Below, piece after piece: positions 28,172 through 40,316 of a DNA stretch of 64,000 nucleotides. Below the pieces are notes generated by a model. The model searched no databases and was not told where the DNA came from. It worked only from the letters and a program-made list of their open reading frames with translations. Numbering within the stretch: the stretch's first letter is position 1; every line of letters begins with the position of its first letter. The DNA is taken from assembly GCF_003072625.1 (NCBI RefSeq), contig NZ_CP027805.1:118501-182500 (forward strand), written 5' to 3'. Both the position numbers and the translations under genes were made by a program. The DNA is from Limosilactobacillus reuteri. Its GTDB lineage: Bacteria > Bacillota > Bacilli > Lactobacillales > Lactobacillaceae.

Positions 28172-28516
28172 ATGGAACAACTATTAAGTAATAAAATCGT
28201 TTACCATATTATAGTGATTATCTTGGCAGCTTTAGCGGCATTTATTCCCCGTTATCTACCAGTATTATTCTTTTCAACGCGAAAAATTCCAGAATGGTTT
28301 AATGAATGGATGAAATATGTCCCAGTTAGTTTATTTGCGACCCTGGTTGTAAAAGGGATCTTCTTAACTGGCTCTTATCATTTTACTTTATTTGGTTATC
28401 CAGAACGAATTATTGCCGCAGTGATCGTGATTGTGATTGCATACTTTACGCGGTCAATGTCGATTTCAGTAATTGCTGGATTAGTTGCTGTTTGGCTTCT
28501 GAGTTTAGCGTTATAA
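28172..28516 (+). CDS. azlD: AzlD-family branched-chain amino-acid exporter, small subunit
   Basis: 114 residues, four hydrophobic segments, with the family pattern AFIPRYLPVLFFSTRKIPEWFNEWMKYVP (shown in part, residues 20-48). It starts two bases after the azlC stop and forms the exporter with it. Confidence 0.92.
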   Translation: MEQLLSNKIVYHIIVIILAALAAFIPRYLPVLFFSTRKIPEWFNEWMKYVPVSLFATLVVKGIFLTGSYHFTLFGYPERIIAAVIVIVIAYFTRSMSISVIAGLVAVWLLSLAL

Positions 28517-28551
28517 GAGTAGTTTTGTTATAATTAAATTAAGCTTTAAAC

Positions 28552-28596
28552 AGTGGATTGGTTTCTAACTTGCGAAGGAGCCAATCCCTTTTATTT
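28552..28596 (+). terminator. Terminator of azlCD
   Basis: ggattgg (from 28554) pairs with ccaatcc, with an inner tttc/gaag part, then ttttatttt just before the LysR ribosome site. Confidence 0.75.
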
Positions 28597-28611
28597 TAGG
28601 AAGTGAGTACG

Positions 28612-29562
28612 TTGGATTTTAAGCAAACAATTGCATTTGTTAATCTTGCTAATACTTTAGATTATCAATATGCAGCAAAAAAATCAGGGATAACGGTTGA
28701 TGAATTGGTTCGCACAATTAAGGCACTTGAAAATGAGCTTAACATCAAGCTTATTAGACCTGAAGGCGGCGTAGTTGAATTAACTGAAATCGGGGCAAAA
28801 CTTTTACCGTTGATCACTGAAATTGCTCAAAAACAAGCTAAATTATTATCGGTAGTTACGGATTATCGAAAAAAGGAAGCAGAAGAAGCGATCAAAGTTG
28901 CTGTTGTCCCAGGCTTTGCTAATTATCAAGCAGCCCCGGTTGTTAAAAAATTAGCTCAGCAGCATAAAATGAATATTGTTGAAGATATTGATCCAATGGC
29001 ACAGCTACAACAAGGGGAAAGCGAGCTGGCATTTATTAGTTATGCTGGCAAACTTCCTGATGATTTTGAAGTGCTTTCAGTGGGAACTGATGATTTAGTA
29101 GCTTATATCCCAGCGCGGAATCCACTTTCTAAACAAAAAGAATTAACGCTTACGGATCTAAAAGCAGAAAAGTTCTTAACACTAAACCATCAAAATCCGT
29201 TTGCAGTCTTGGTTCAACAAGTTTGTGCTGCGGCTGGATTTGACCCATATTCCGTTTTTGAAGGAGAAAAGGGAAGAACATTAGTAAATATGGTTGCTTT
29301 GGGGATGGGGATAACCTTGTTGATGGAACAATCAATAAGTGAAAACTTAGATAGCAAAGTGGTTAAAGTGCCAATCGTTCCCCAAGTTACCCAAAAACTT
29401 GCTTTTGTTCGTCGCAAAAATAATGTCGAACAGACGCCAAGGCAAGAAAAGCTATGGCAAGCTCTAAAAGAATCTTTTGCAAAACAGAAAAAAGATTTGA
29501 CAATTTCGCAAACTACGCTTATTATCATAAATAACAAAAATACCTTTAACTTAGTCCCGTGA
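28612..29562 (+). CDS. LysR-family transcriptional regulator
   Basis: 316 residues from TTG 28612, chosen because aggaag lies eight bases before it; GTG 28603 overlaps that ribosome site. N-terminal winged helix (about 1-62, with LANTLDYQYAAKKSGI and LIRPEGGVVELTEIGAKLLP) and a periplasmic-binding-like effector domain (from about 92; LGMGITLLMEQSI). The last 20 codons contain the pyr promoter and run into the PyrR-binding loop, so the tail after KDLTISQTT is probably not conserved. Target genes and effector are unknown. Confidence 0.9.
   Translation: MDFKQTIAFVNLANTLDYQYAAKKSGITVDELVRTIKALENELNIKLIRPEGGVVELTEIGAKLLPLITEIAQKQAKLLSVVTDYRKKEAEEAIKVAVVPGFANYQAAPVVKKLAQQHKMNIVEDIDPMAQLQQGESELAFISYAGKLPDDFEVLSVGTDDLVAYIPARNPLSKQKELTLTDLKAEKFLTLNHQNPFAVLVQQVCAAAGFDPYSVFEGEKGRTLVNMVALGMGITLLMEQSISENLDSKVVKVPIVPQVTQKLAFVRRKNNVEQTPRQEKLWQALKESFAKQKKDLTISQTTLIIINNKNTFNLVP
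29497..29525 (+). promoter_or_regulatory. Promoter of the pyr operon inside the LysR gene
   Basis: TTGACA (29497-29502), exactly 17 bases, TATTAT (29520-29525). It lies wholly within the 3' coding part of the LysR gene; the transcript would start near 29532, directly before the first PyrR-type loop. Confidence 0.8.
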
Positions 29563-29630
29563 GGCTAGGAAGGATTTAATTGAGCGTTTAAGTACACCTT
29601 CTTAGCTATTGCTGAGGAGGTTTTTCTTTT
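29551..29630 (+). promoter_or_regulatory. PyrR-type attenuator 1
   Basis: agtcccgtgaggctagg matches the PyrR RNA-binding loop consensus TCCNGNGAGGCT (29555-29566). Downstream is a terminator hairpin accttcttagc/gctgaggaggt (29595-29621) with a T-rich tract. PyrR plus UMP stabilises the loop and lets the terminator form. Confidence 0.85.
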
Positions 29631-29694
29631 AAGCAGTAGCACCAAGAATACGCCAGTAAAATCAATAGGTATTTTGAAACGACCGACCATTTAA

Positions 29695-29803
29695 TTGTTT
29701 CCAGAGAGAGCAGAACGGTATGTTGTTTTTAGCCTACTTATATCCTAAAAGCAAACAGTGATGACTCTCGAAATTTAAATGGGAAGTTATCACTGTTTTG
29801 TTG
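29695..29803 (+). promoter_or_regulatory. PyrR-type attenuator 2
   Basis: A second loop tttccagagagagc (29698-29711) resembles the PyrR site, and gactctcg at 29763-29770 can pair with its gagag part. The terminator aaacagtgatgact/agttatcactgttt (29752-29765/29785-29798) followed by tgttg lies just before the pyrB ribosome site. Confidence 0.75.
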
Positions 29804-29831
29804 TAATTAGACTGGAAAAGGAGCGCTATTG

Positions 29832-30761
29832 ATGATTAGTACAGAAAGAATTCAACCAAATTTAGTAACAGTTGCCGACATGGACGCAGCAGATGCAATT
29901 GATTTAATTCATGAAGCTCAAGCATATAAAGCTGGAAAGCAAGCAGTTCTCACTGCCCCGGCATACGCGGTTAACCTCTTCTTTGAAAACTCAACCCGAA
30001 CAAAGACCAGTTTCCAAATGGCACAAATGAAGTTGGGGATGAATGTACTAGAATTCGAAGCGGGCACGAGTTCAGTGAAAAAAGGGGAAAGCCTCTATGA
30101 CACTGTTAAGACAATGGAATCAATTGGTGTAAATGTTGCGGTAATTCGTCATCCTGAAAATGAATATTACAACCAATTGATTAATCATTCAGACCTTAAG
30201 ATCGGAATTGTAAATGGTGGTGATGGTAGTGGCCAACACCCATCCCAATGTTTACTTGATATGATGACAATTAATGAAGAATTTGGCGATTTCAAGGGCT
30301 TAAAAGTACTAATTATTGGTGATCTTAGTCACTCCCGAGTAGCGCACTCAAATGCAATGATGCTTAATCGCCTAGGAGCAGAGGTTTACTTTGCTGGTCC
30401 GGAAAAATGGTATGATCCTACACTGGAACAATATGGAACTTTTGGTGACTTTGACGAATTGCTTCCTCAAATGGATGTAGTTAATTTACTACGAGTTCAA
30501 AATGAACGGTTAACGACAGCTGACGGGCAGGCTTTTGATGCTAATCAATATCATCAAGCTTATGGTTTAACTTTAGAACGGGCCGCAAAGATGAAGCAGG
30601 GTGCAATTATTATGCATCCGGCACCTGTTAACCGGGGGGTTGAAATCGATAGCTCTCTTGTTGAAGCGCCTAATTCCCGCATTTTCCAACAAATGACAAA
30701 CGGCGTATATACTCGGATGGCAATTCTTAGTCGAGTTCTTCGTTACCAAGGATTGATGTAA
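29832..30761 (+). CDS. pyrB: Aspartate carbamoyltransferase catalytic subunit
   Basis: 309 residues from ATG 29832, eight bases after aaaaggag; a TTG codon directly before it is in frame but less likely. It joins carbamoyl phosphate and aspartate. Carbamoyl-phosphate motif [16 protein letters not shown] near residues 51-66 and HPSQCLLDM further on, plus [11 protein letters not shown]. No regulatory pyrI gene follows, as usual in Firmicutes. First structural gene after the two attenuators; carAB is not in this cluster. Confidence 0.97.
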
Positions 30762-30773
30762 AAGGTGATTACG

Positions 30774-33722
<2,949 letters not shown>

Positions 33723-33726
<4 letters not shown>

Positions 33727-34364
33727 CTTATTCACAACGCGTTGCAAAAGCATTATTAGATATTCATGCTGTTACCCTTAGTCCAGACCAGCCATTTACC
33801 TGGGCAAGTGGTCTAAAATCCCCAATCTATACAGATAATCGATTAACGATTTCTTATCCAGAAGTTCGGCAAGCAATTTTTAATGGGATGGTTGAACAAA
33901 TTAAACTTCATTTTAGTGAGGCCGATGTTATTGCCGGGACAGCAACTGCTGGAATTCCTCATGCGGCATGGGTTGCTCAGAATATGGAATTACCGATGAT
34001 TTATGTTCGGACTAAACCGAAAGATCATGGTCAAGGCAAGCAAATTGAAGGTGTTCTTAAAGAAGGACAAAAAGTCGTCGTGATTGATGACCTTATTTCA
34101 ACTGGTGGTAGTGTACTAAACGCTGTGCGGGCGGTTAACAATGCAGGCGGAAAAGTAATTGGCGTTGTTTCTGTCTTTACTTATGATTTGCCAGCTGCTG
34201 AACAAAACTTTATGGCAAATGGACTAAAATACTATTCAGTAACGGATTATATGACTTTGATTAAGGTCGCAAAGGAAAATGACCAAATTAGTGCGGACCA
34301 CCTCAAGTCTCTTCAAGAATGGCGGAAAGATCCGTTAAGTTGGAGTAAAGAGCAAGCATCATAA
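33723..34364 (+). CDS. pyrE: Orotate phosphoribosyltransferase
   Basis: 213 residues; ATG 33723 overlaps the pyrF stop (aaATGA), with gaggagg upstream. It adds PRPP-derived ribose phosphate to orotate. PRPP-binding motif VVVIDDLISTGGSVL near residue 118 and the mobile loop KPKDHGQGKQIEG. Last gene of pyrBCDFE. Confidence 0.97.
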
Positions 34365-34382
34365 TAATTAATTGAAAAGAAG

Positions 34383-34428
34383 AATGAGTGAGATTGGAAA
34401 TCTTTCCATGCTCACTCATTTTCGTTTT
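34383..34428. terminator. Bidirectional terminator between pyrE and hxlR
   Basis: aatgagtgag (34383-34392) pairs with ctcactcatt (34411-34420), then ttcgtttt. The last codons and stop of the converging hxlR frame lie within the right arm. Confidence 0.8.
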
Positions 34429-34800
34429 CCTTCATTATCAGATCACTCGTATTTTTAATGACGATATTACTACCCATGGCATTAAACTCTTTGGCCTTCT
34501 CCTCACCCCAGACAGATAAGTCGACGAGAATGTGTCGAAGGGAATAGCCACTCTCAGTTAAAGAATAAACAACTTTAGGAGGGACAGTTCCGTAATTAGT
34601 TCGCTTAACAATTCCATCTTCTTCTAGCTCACGTAATTGCTGGGTAAGGACCTTCTGTGATATTCCAGAAAGATGCCGTCTCAATTCTCCATTACGCCGT
34701 TTATGTGCACCAAGGTAGCAGATGATGGAGGCTTCCACTTCCCGCTAATGATTTTAAGAGTTAAGTTAATTCCCATGGGATAAATTATTTCTTCAGTCAT
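34412..34800 (-). pseudogene. HxlR-family regulator with a frameshift
   Basis: From ATG at 34800 (cggagg upstream on the minus strand) the frame reads MTEEIIYPMGINLTLKIISG then KWK, the normal HxlR N-terminus, and then goes out of frame near 34731-34734. A one-base shift continues as ASIICYLGAHKRRNGELRRH, then GISQKVLTQQLRELEEDGIV and VPPKVVYSLTESG, the classic winged helix, to 34412. The downstream 108-codon frame can open only at GTG 34738, without a ribosome site and lacking the first helix. One missing base in gtggaagcctcc explains it. Divergent from the old-yellow-enzyme gene it probably controlled. Confidence 0.85.
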
Positions 34801-34946
34801 TAATCTATTCCTCCGATTGATAGTTACTTAAAGGTAATTATCGAACTTTTAAGTGCGTACTTACTTTTTGTTAATCAAGTTTCTATACTAAATAATAAGT
34901 TAACATATCTAACTACGATTGTGAATTGCTTAATAAGAGGGTAGAA

Positions 34947-36143
34947 ATGATGAAAAGAGATTTAACGGATAAAGTAACATTACGTCATGGAGCAGTACTA
35001 AATGATCGAATGGTAATGGCACCGATGGTAACTTTAAGTGGCACCGCCAATGGAGAAGTAACACAAGAACAAATTGATTATTATGGGCGGCGGTCACAAG
35101 TGGCAGGAATGATTGTTGTTGAAGCAACCTATATCCATCCTAATGGTCATACCTTTAAAGGGCACTTAGGGATGTCTAATGATCATTATATTTCAGGAAT
35201 GACAAAACTTGCTGCAGCTATTAAAGCTAATGGTGCTAAAGCAATCTTACAATTACATCATGGTGGGCGTGAAGCTGCTACTTATTATGACCATGGTGGT
35301 ATTCCATTAGCTCCTAGCGACCTTGATTATCAACACAGTCCTCATTCTTCAATTGATTATCCAGTCCAAGAGATGACTACTGAACAAATTCATGATGTAG
35401 TTAAAGAATATGGTGCTGCCACAAAGCGAGCAATTGAAGCAGGATTCGATGGAGTTGAAATTCATGGAGCAAATCATTACCTATTGCAACAATTCTTCTC
35501 AAAGCTAACTAATCACCGGACTGATGAATATGGTGGAGACTTAACTAATCGGATGCGCCTTGATCTTGAGATTGTCGATGAAGTGGTGAGAGTTGTTCAT
35601 GAATTTGGACCTAAAGATTTTATTATTGGCATTCGAATTAGTCCTAATGAAATTCATGGTGATCGAGTTGGCTTTGATTACTAAGAAAATCAAGAGTTAA
35701 TCAAGCAACTTAACGCTAAAGATATTGACTATGTTCATATTTCAGGGATGACTGCTAATAGTCTTAGTTTTCGTAATAATCCTGCTGGACAAGATAAAAC
35801 ATATACGCAACTTTATAAGGAAGTTCTCGCGCCAGAAATTAAGCTAATTACATGCGGAAGCGTCTTTTCTGTTGATGATGCGCAAGAAGCCGCTGAACAA
35901 GCTGATTTAGTAGGAATTGCGCGTGAGGCATTGATAGAACCTGACTATGCTAAAAAAATTCATGTTGGCCAAGCGGATAAGATTGTGACAGCAGTTGATC
36001 CTGCTACCTTTGATTCCTTAAAGTTGCCAACAACCTTAAAAGAAATTTTTAAGTCAAATATTGATAAAGATACGAACGGCAAGGAAAAACACGGGTACTT
36101 TCCCGGTACTTCGCTACCAAATGGTGAATCAGTAAAAGAATAA
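34947..36143 (+). pseudogene. NADH:flavin oxidoreductase (old yellow enzyme family), broken by in-frame TAA
   Basis: ATG 34947 (or 34950) follows agaggg. The frame shows the OYE TIM barrel: VMAPMVTLSGTANG, LQLHHGGREA, GFDGVEIHGANHYLLQQFFS (residues about 168-187) and DEYGGDLTNRMRL. A TAA at 35682-35684 interrupts after GVGFDY-type sequence (DRVGFDY), but the same frame goes on with ENQELIKQLNAKDIDYVHIS and the FMN-phosphate part GSVFSVDDAQEAAEQADLVG to 36143. A CAA to TAA change would do this. The first part alone (about 245 residues) lacks the second half of the FMN site, so activity is unlikely. Confidence 0.88.
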
Positions 36144-36207
36144 TAGATAAGAAAAAATGCGTGGTTGTGATGACTTAGAGTTAGTCTCATGTATTCACAG
36201 AAATAGG

Positions 36208-36256
36208 GAGAGAGGCTGAGAAAAAACAAAAGTTTTTTCTCAGCCTCTCTATTTTC
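36208..36256. terminator. Bidirectional terminator between the OYE pseudogene and the HAD gene
   Basis: gagaggctgagaaaaaac and its complement gttttttctcagcctctc form an 18-bp stem with a short aaaa loop, A-rich on the left and T-rich on the right. Confidence 0.85.
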
Positions 36257-36259
36257 TCT

Positions 36260-36901
36260 TTATTGTTTATCTTCCCAAATCTTTTGGAGCATTGGGTAGC
36301 GTAAGTCACCAACTTGTACTACTTGATAATCTGCATTTGCTAATGTTGTAGCATCACCAACGCCAATTGCAATTGCATTTATATGGTGAATATTTTCAAT
36401 ATCATGAGCTGTCGTTCCAACTCCAATGCAATTAGCTCCGATAAGATTTAATTGATTAACAGCAGTTAGATATGGGTTTTCTTTATCATTAGTCTTAACG
36501 ATACTATCGACATAATTATCAAGGTCAATTTGTTTAAGAACATTTTGTACATCCCCATTAGCATCTAACACGGCAATTTTAACGTAATGATCATAGAGAT
36601 TTAGTAAAAGACGCTTAATTCCTGGAAGTTGATCCTTTTCACTTAGGCTATCCGCTTCTTCGTTAAGAAATTTTTGCCATTCTGCAATCATTGAAGCCTT
36701 TTCGCTTGGGGCAGGATTAGCATTAAAGTGTGCTAAGACTAGGGAGAGCCCTTGCGAAGGAGTAAGGTTATCGAATTGGGAAGCTAATTTTCCAGGTAAT
36801 CCCATCCCAAATTCATACATTGCAAAACGTTGCCATGCAGTAAAGGATAACTTATTTGTATTAACAAAGATATTATTAAACGAAAAAATCGCACCGTCCA
36901 T
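36260..36901 (-). CDS. HAD-superfamily protein of beta-phosphoglucomutase type lacking catalytic residues
   Basis: 213 residues from ATG 36901 (minus strand; gaaggga nine bases upstream). Overall pattern matches the beta-PGM/HAD subfamily I fold: N-terminal strand, helical cap (about 15-85), and a core with VKIAVLDANGDVQNVLKQ, DYVDSIVKTNDKENPYL-like and CIGVGTTAHDIENI blocks. The nucleophile motif DxDG is replaced: AIFSFNNIF stands where family members have AVLFDLDGV, so Ser and Asn take the two Asp positions. The motif IV acidic pair (ED in GLEDS) is GT here. The Lys of motif III (NDKENPY) remains. This reads as an inactive fold with a binding or regulatory role, or a decaying gene; the frame is intact. 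Confidence 0.75.
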   Translation of the reverse strand: MDGAIFSFNNIFVNTNKLSFTAWQRFAMYEFGMGLPGKLASQFDNLTPSQGLSLVLAHFNANPAPSEKASMIAEWQKFLNEEADSLSEKDQLPGIKRLLLNLYDHYVKIAVLDANGDVQNVLKQIDLDNYVDSIVKTNDKENPYLTAVNQLNLIGANCIGVGTTAHDIENIHHINAIAIGVGDATTLANADYQVVQVGDLRYPMLQKIWEDKQ

Positions 36902-36972
36902 GATTAAACATCCCTTCATAGGTAATTATGTCTATATTTTAACGTAATCGAAAATGAAAGGGAATACATTAA

Positions 36973-37635
36973 TTAAGCATTTACTTTAACGAGGTCAGCG
37001 GCATAATCGATTCCCTTTGCGTCCAAATACTCAATAATTTGATTGATTGTAATAAATGGTACATGAACTCGGTTAGCGAGGACTGACAGATTATCACGAC
37101 GAGCCATCTTGCCGTCACTCTTTAACACTTCGATAATAACAGCAACTGGTGCCTTTCCTGCTAAATAGGCAAGATCAACAGCTGCTTCGGTGTGACCGAT
37201 TCGATCTCTTAATCCATGAGGTTGGGCGTAAAGAGGTTGAATGTGGCCGGGATGATTAAAGTCAGCTGCTTGTGCAGTTGGCTTGGCAATTTGCCGAATC
37301 GTTGCTGCGCGGTCAAAAGCGGAAACACCAGTAGTAACACCGGTTGCTTCTAAGGTACCATCAGTAGTAACCATAAATGGTGTTTGGTGTGGGTCAGTGC
37401 TATGTTCTACCATGGGCTTAAACGCTAAATGCTTAGCAATATCTTCGCTTACTGGTACACACATCAAACCATTTGCCTCGTTCAACATTTCATAGATAGT
37501 ATCAGCGTTGACATTTTCACCTAAAGCTACTAAATCACCTTCGTTTTCACGATCTTCATTATCGGCTAAGATGATATAACCACCATTTACTAATTGGTTT
37601 AATGCTTCTTCAACAGTTGAAAATTGACTTTGCAT
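36973..37635 (-). CDS. ribB: 3,4-dihydroxy-2-butanone-4-phosphate synthase, stand-alone
   Basis: 220 residues; start ATG at 37635 with aaaggag nine bases upstream on the minus strand. It converts ribulose-5-phosphate to the four-carbon riboflavin precursor plus formate. Acidic loop DNEDRENEGDLVAL (residues 25-38), GVTTGVSAFDRAATI and RIGHTEAAVDLAYLAG with catalytic His/Glu. No GTP cyclohydrolase II (RibA) domain is fused and no other rib genes are nearby, so it is separate from any rib operon. A palindrome covers its promoter. Confidence 0.93.
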   Translation of the reverse strand: MQSQFSTVEEALNQLVNGGYIILADNEDRENEGDLVALGENVNADTIYEMLNEANGLMCVPVSEDIAKHLAFKPMVEHSTDPHQTPFMVTTDGTLEATGVTTGVSAFDRAATIRQIAKPTAQAADFNHPGHIQPLYAQPHGLRDRIGHTEAAVDLAYLAGKAPVAVIIEVLKSDGKMARRDNLSVLANRVHVPFITINQIIEYLDAKGIDYAADLVKVNA

Positions 37636-37678
37636 AATTTATATACTCCTTTGAAATTCTGAAAGTGATAGAACAGTT

Positions 37679-37725
37679 ACATTCGAATGTGTCATTATAA
37701 TAACGAACATTTTAATTTAAATCAA
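37679..37725 (-). promoter_or_regulatory. ribB promoter with a palindromic operator
   Basis: On the minus strand TATAAT (37694-37699) with a weaker TTGATT (37720-37725, spacer 20). The perfect 12-bp palindrome acattcgaatgt (37679-37690) lies just downstream of the -10 box, covering the likely start of transcription. MarR-type dimers often bind such sites; the regulator is unknown. No FMN riboswitch motif was seen. Confidence 0.55.
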
Positions 37726-37840
37726 CCTATTTTTAAACCAAAAAACGAATAATGTTAAAGGGCTTCAAAGGATAAGTTTGTGAAAGATCTGGAGAAAATA
37801 AAGATTTCTCACCAGCTCTACGCTCTATTTTTAGAGTAAC

Positions 37841-37878
37841 AAAAAAGCCCAGAACGAGATATTTTTCGTCCTGAACTA
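37841..37878 (-). terminator. Terminator of cfa
   Basis: On the minus strand agttcaggacga pairs with tcgttctgggct, followed by tttttt. Confidence 0.85.
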
Positions 37879-37891
37879 ATCTTAGGTTGTT

Positions 37892-39067
37892 CTATTTTGT
37901 CATGTAATCCCGAGTCATTGGTAAGTTTTTACCTGATGGACCCTTAGTTATCAAGTATTGAATAACATCAATGTTTCCCGATTCAAATGATGCAGCACAT
38001 GCTTGAAGATATAGATCCCACATTCGTGTAAAACGTTCACCCATCATATCAAGAAATTGGTCACGATGTTCATTAAAGTTCATATCCCAAATTTCGAGGG
38101 TACGTTGATAATGACGGCGGAGCATTTCAATATCAGCAATTTGCATATGATTTTCTTCGATGTGACCGATCATTTCTTCAAGACCAGGTACATAGCCGCC
38201 AGGGAAGATATACTTGTTAATCCACCCATTATATGCACCGCCTTGTTGACGAGTAATACCATGAATCAAGGCAACCCCATCATCGGCAAGGTAACCTTGG
38301 ATATCCTTAAAGTAAAGACGCAGATTTTCTTTTCCGACGTGTTCAAACATACCAACGGATGTAATGTAATCCCACTTTTGGTCACCAAGTTCACGATAAT
38401 CAATAAGTTTAACTTCGGCAACGTCTTGCAAACCTTCTTTTTCAATCCGTTCCTTAACAAGGCGGTATTGTTCTTCGCTTAAAGTAACCCCGGTAACTTT
38501 TAAACCGTATTCTTTAGCAGCGGTTAACATTAATGTTCCCCAACCACATCCGATGTCAAGCAATGTTTTGCCAGGCTTTGGATCAAGCTTCTTTAAGATG
38601 TGATGAACCTTATCAACTTGTGCTTTTGTAAGATCATCATGGTTGCCATCAGTAAAGTAAGCACATGAGTAAGTTAGCGTGTCATCAAGCCATAATTTAT
38701 AAAAGTCGTTTCCAACATCATAATGACTTTGAACATCATTTTCACTCTCTTTTTCTGAGTGACCTTGTTTAGGCAAAAATTTGCGGAACTTAGAACTCCG
38801 CATAAAACTATCAGCACTTTCATAGGCTGATTCGATCAATTCTTGAATGCTACCCTGGATCTCGATCTTCTTATCCATGTAGGCTTCCCCAAGTGCAATT
38901 GAGGCGTTCTTGGTAATATCACGCATTGGAATTTTTTCGTTAAAGGTGATAGTTACCTCAGGAGTTTCGTCACCATAAAAAACACTTGATCCATCCCAAA
39001 ATACGATCTTTACGGGAATGTTAAACGAGTGCTTTAGTAGTGACTTATAGAACGTCTTTTCTAACAT
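37892..39067 (-). CDS. cfa: Cyclopropane-fatty-acyl-phospholipid synthase
   Basis: 391 residues from ATG at 39067 (gaagga eight bases upstream); the frame extends to 39133 without a ribosome site. It transfers a methylene group from SAM to unsaturated acyl chains of membrane lipids, a stationary-phase and acid-stress trait. SAM motif [16 protein letters not shown] near residue 172, LTYSCAYF just before it, and [11 protein letters not shown] and [10 protein letters not shown] further on, all typical of the mycolic-acid/CFA synthase family. Monocistronic. Confidence 0.96.
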   Translation of the reverse strand: MLEKTFYKSLLKHSFNIPVKIVFWDGSSVFYGDETPEVTITFNEKIPMRDITKNASIALGEAYMDKKIEIQGSIQELIESAYESADSFMRSSKFRKFLPKQGHSEKESENDVQSHYDVGNDFYKLWLDDTLTYSCAYFTDGNHDDLTKAQVDKVHHILKKLDPKPGKTLLDIGCGWGTLMLTAAKEYGLKVTGVTLSEEQYRLVKERIEKEGLQDVAEVKLIDYRELGDQKWDYITSVGMFEHVGKENLRLYFKDIQGYLADDGVALIHGITRQQGGAYNGWINKYIFPGGYVPGLEEMIGHIEENHMQIADIEMLRRHYQRTLEIWDMNFNEHRDQFLDMMGERFTRMWDLYLQACAASFESGNIDVIQYLITKGPSGKNLPMTRDYMTK

Positions 39068-39237
39068 GAAACGTATCCTTCTTTCTACAATAATAATATT
39101 CATTATAACACCCTTAAAATAAAAGTGTTTCAAGACAATTTATAAAAAACATTTCATAAGAAAGCAATAAACTAATTGCTGAAAAAATGAAAGCTTGCTA
39201 CTATGCTAATTAGTAAGAAAAATAGGGAGATGATTGA

Positions 39238-40269
39238 ATGACGAATGCCTGGAAGCATTTTATTGAGAATGTAAAACTACGGCGATTCACCGTCTTATTA
39301 TTAATCATTGTCGTACTCTGGCTAATGAGATCAATGATGAATTTAATTTTATTTACGTTTATTCTTACTTACCTTGTTGTTAGTTGGGTAAGACTCATCC
39401 AACGGTGGTTACCACGAATGTCGACAAGTTTAATTGTAATTGTGACCTATGTGTTATTGATTGTTCTTTTATATTTAGGAGTGACACGCTATTTACCAGT
39501 TTTGTCTCGACAAGTTGTTAAAATGGTTAATTCAGTAGTTCATTTCTATAGTACTCACCAAGCAACAATGATATATCGTTATGTCAGTCATTACGTAAGT
39601 ACAGCTACCATTATGAGCCAGGTTCGGCATGGAATAACGATCGCGGTTAGTACGTTGACAAGTATTGGTGCCATTACCGTTTCATTTGTAATGTCTTTAA
39701 TCTTGAGCTTTTTCTATACACTTGAATTAAAACAGATGAATGAATTTTCTCATAGCTTTTTAGATAGTGATTTTGGCTGGTTCTTCCAAGATATTGACTA
39801 TTTTGGTAAGAAATTTGTTAACACTTTTGGGGTGGTATTAGAGGCCCAATTCTTTATTGCTATTTGCAACACGGTGATTACCACGATTTGCCTATTATTT
39901 ATGCGAATGCCGCAGATTTTCGCCCTGTCGTTAATTGTATTTATCTTTAGTTTGGTTCCAGTTGCCGGAGTAATTATTTCAACAATTCCATTAGCAATGG
40001 TCGGTTACTCAGTTGGCGGAGTTCGCGATGTGGTCTATATTATCATTATGATCATCATCATTCATACTCTGGAGGCCTACGTTTTAAACCCTAAGTTTAT
40101 GTCTAGCCGGACAGATCTCCCAATTTTTTATACCTTTATTGTATTATTGATTGGTGAACATCTTTTTGGTACATGGGGATTGATTGTTGGAGTACCAATC
40201 TTTACCTTCTTGCTCGATGTATTAGGTGTAAAACCAATTCGTGGAGCGAAAAGAATAAAAAATAAGTAA
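39238..40269 (+). CDS. AI-2E-family membrane transporter
   Basis: 343 residues with about seven to eight hydrophobic segments: two to three at the N-terminus (RRFTVLLLIIVVLWLMRSMM), a soluble stretch of about 110-130 residues, then the conserved C-terminal cluster (FIFSLVPVAGVIISTIPLA, EAYVLNPKFMSSRTDLPIF). This is the AI-2E/PerM (YdiK, YtvI) family, whose members include autoinducer-2 exporters and Na+/H+ antiporters; the substrate cannot be called here. It starts at ATG 39238 after agggag. Confidence 0.88.
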   Translation: MTNAWKHFIENVKLRRFTVLLLIIVVLWLMRSMMNLILFTFILTYLVVSWVRLIQRWLPRMSTSLIVIVTYVLLIVLLYLGVTRYLPVLSRQVVKMVNSVVHFYSTHQATMIYRYVSHYVSTATIMSQVRHGITIAVSTLTSIGAITVSFVMSLILSFFYTLELKQMNEFSHSFLDSDFGWFFQDIDYFGKKFVNTFGVVLEAQFFIAICNTVITTICLLFMRMPQIFALSLIVFIFSLVPVAGVIISTIPLAMVGYSVGGVRDVVYIIIMIIIIHTLEAYVLNPKFMSSRTDLPIFYTFIVLLIGEHLFGTWGLIVGVPIFTFLLDVLGVKPIRGAKRIKNK

Positions 40270-40314
40270 GTTAAAAATAAAATTCCATAGCGGAAATTTA
40301 TTTTTAACTTTTTG
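40270..40314 (+). terminator. Terminator of the AI-2E-family gene
   Basis: gttaaaaataaa (40270-40281) pairs with tttatttttaac (40297-40308), followed by T. Confidence 0.8.
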
Positions 40315-40316
40315 TT

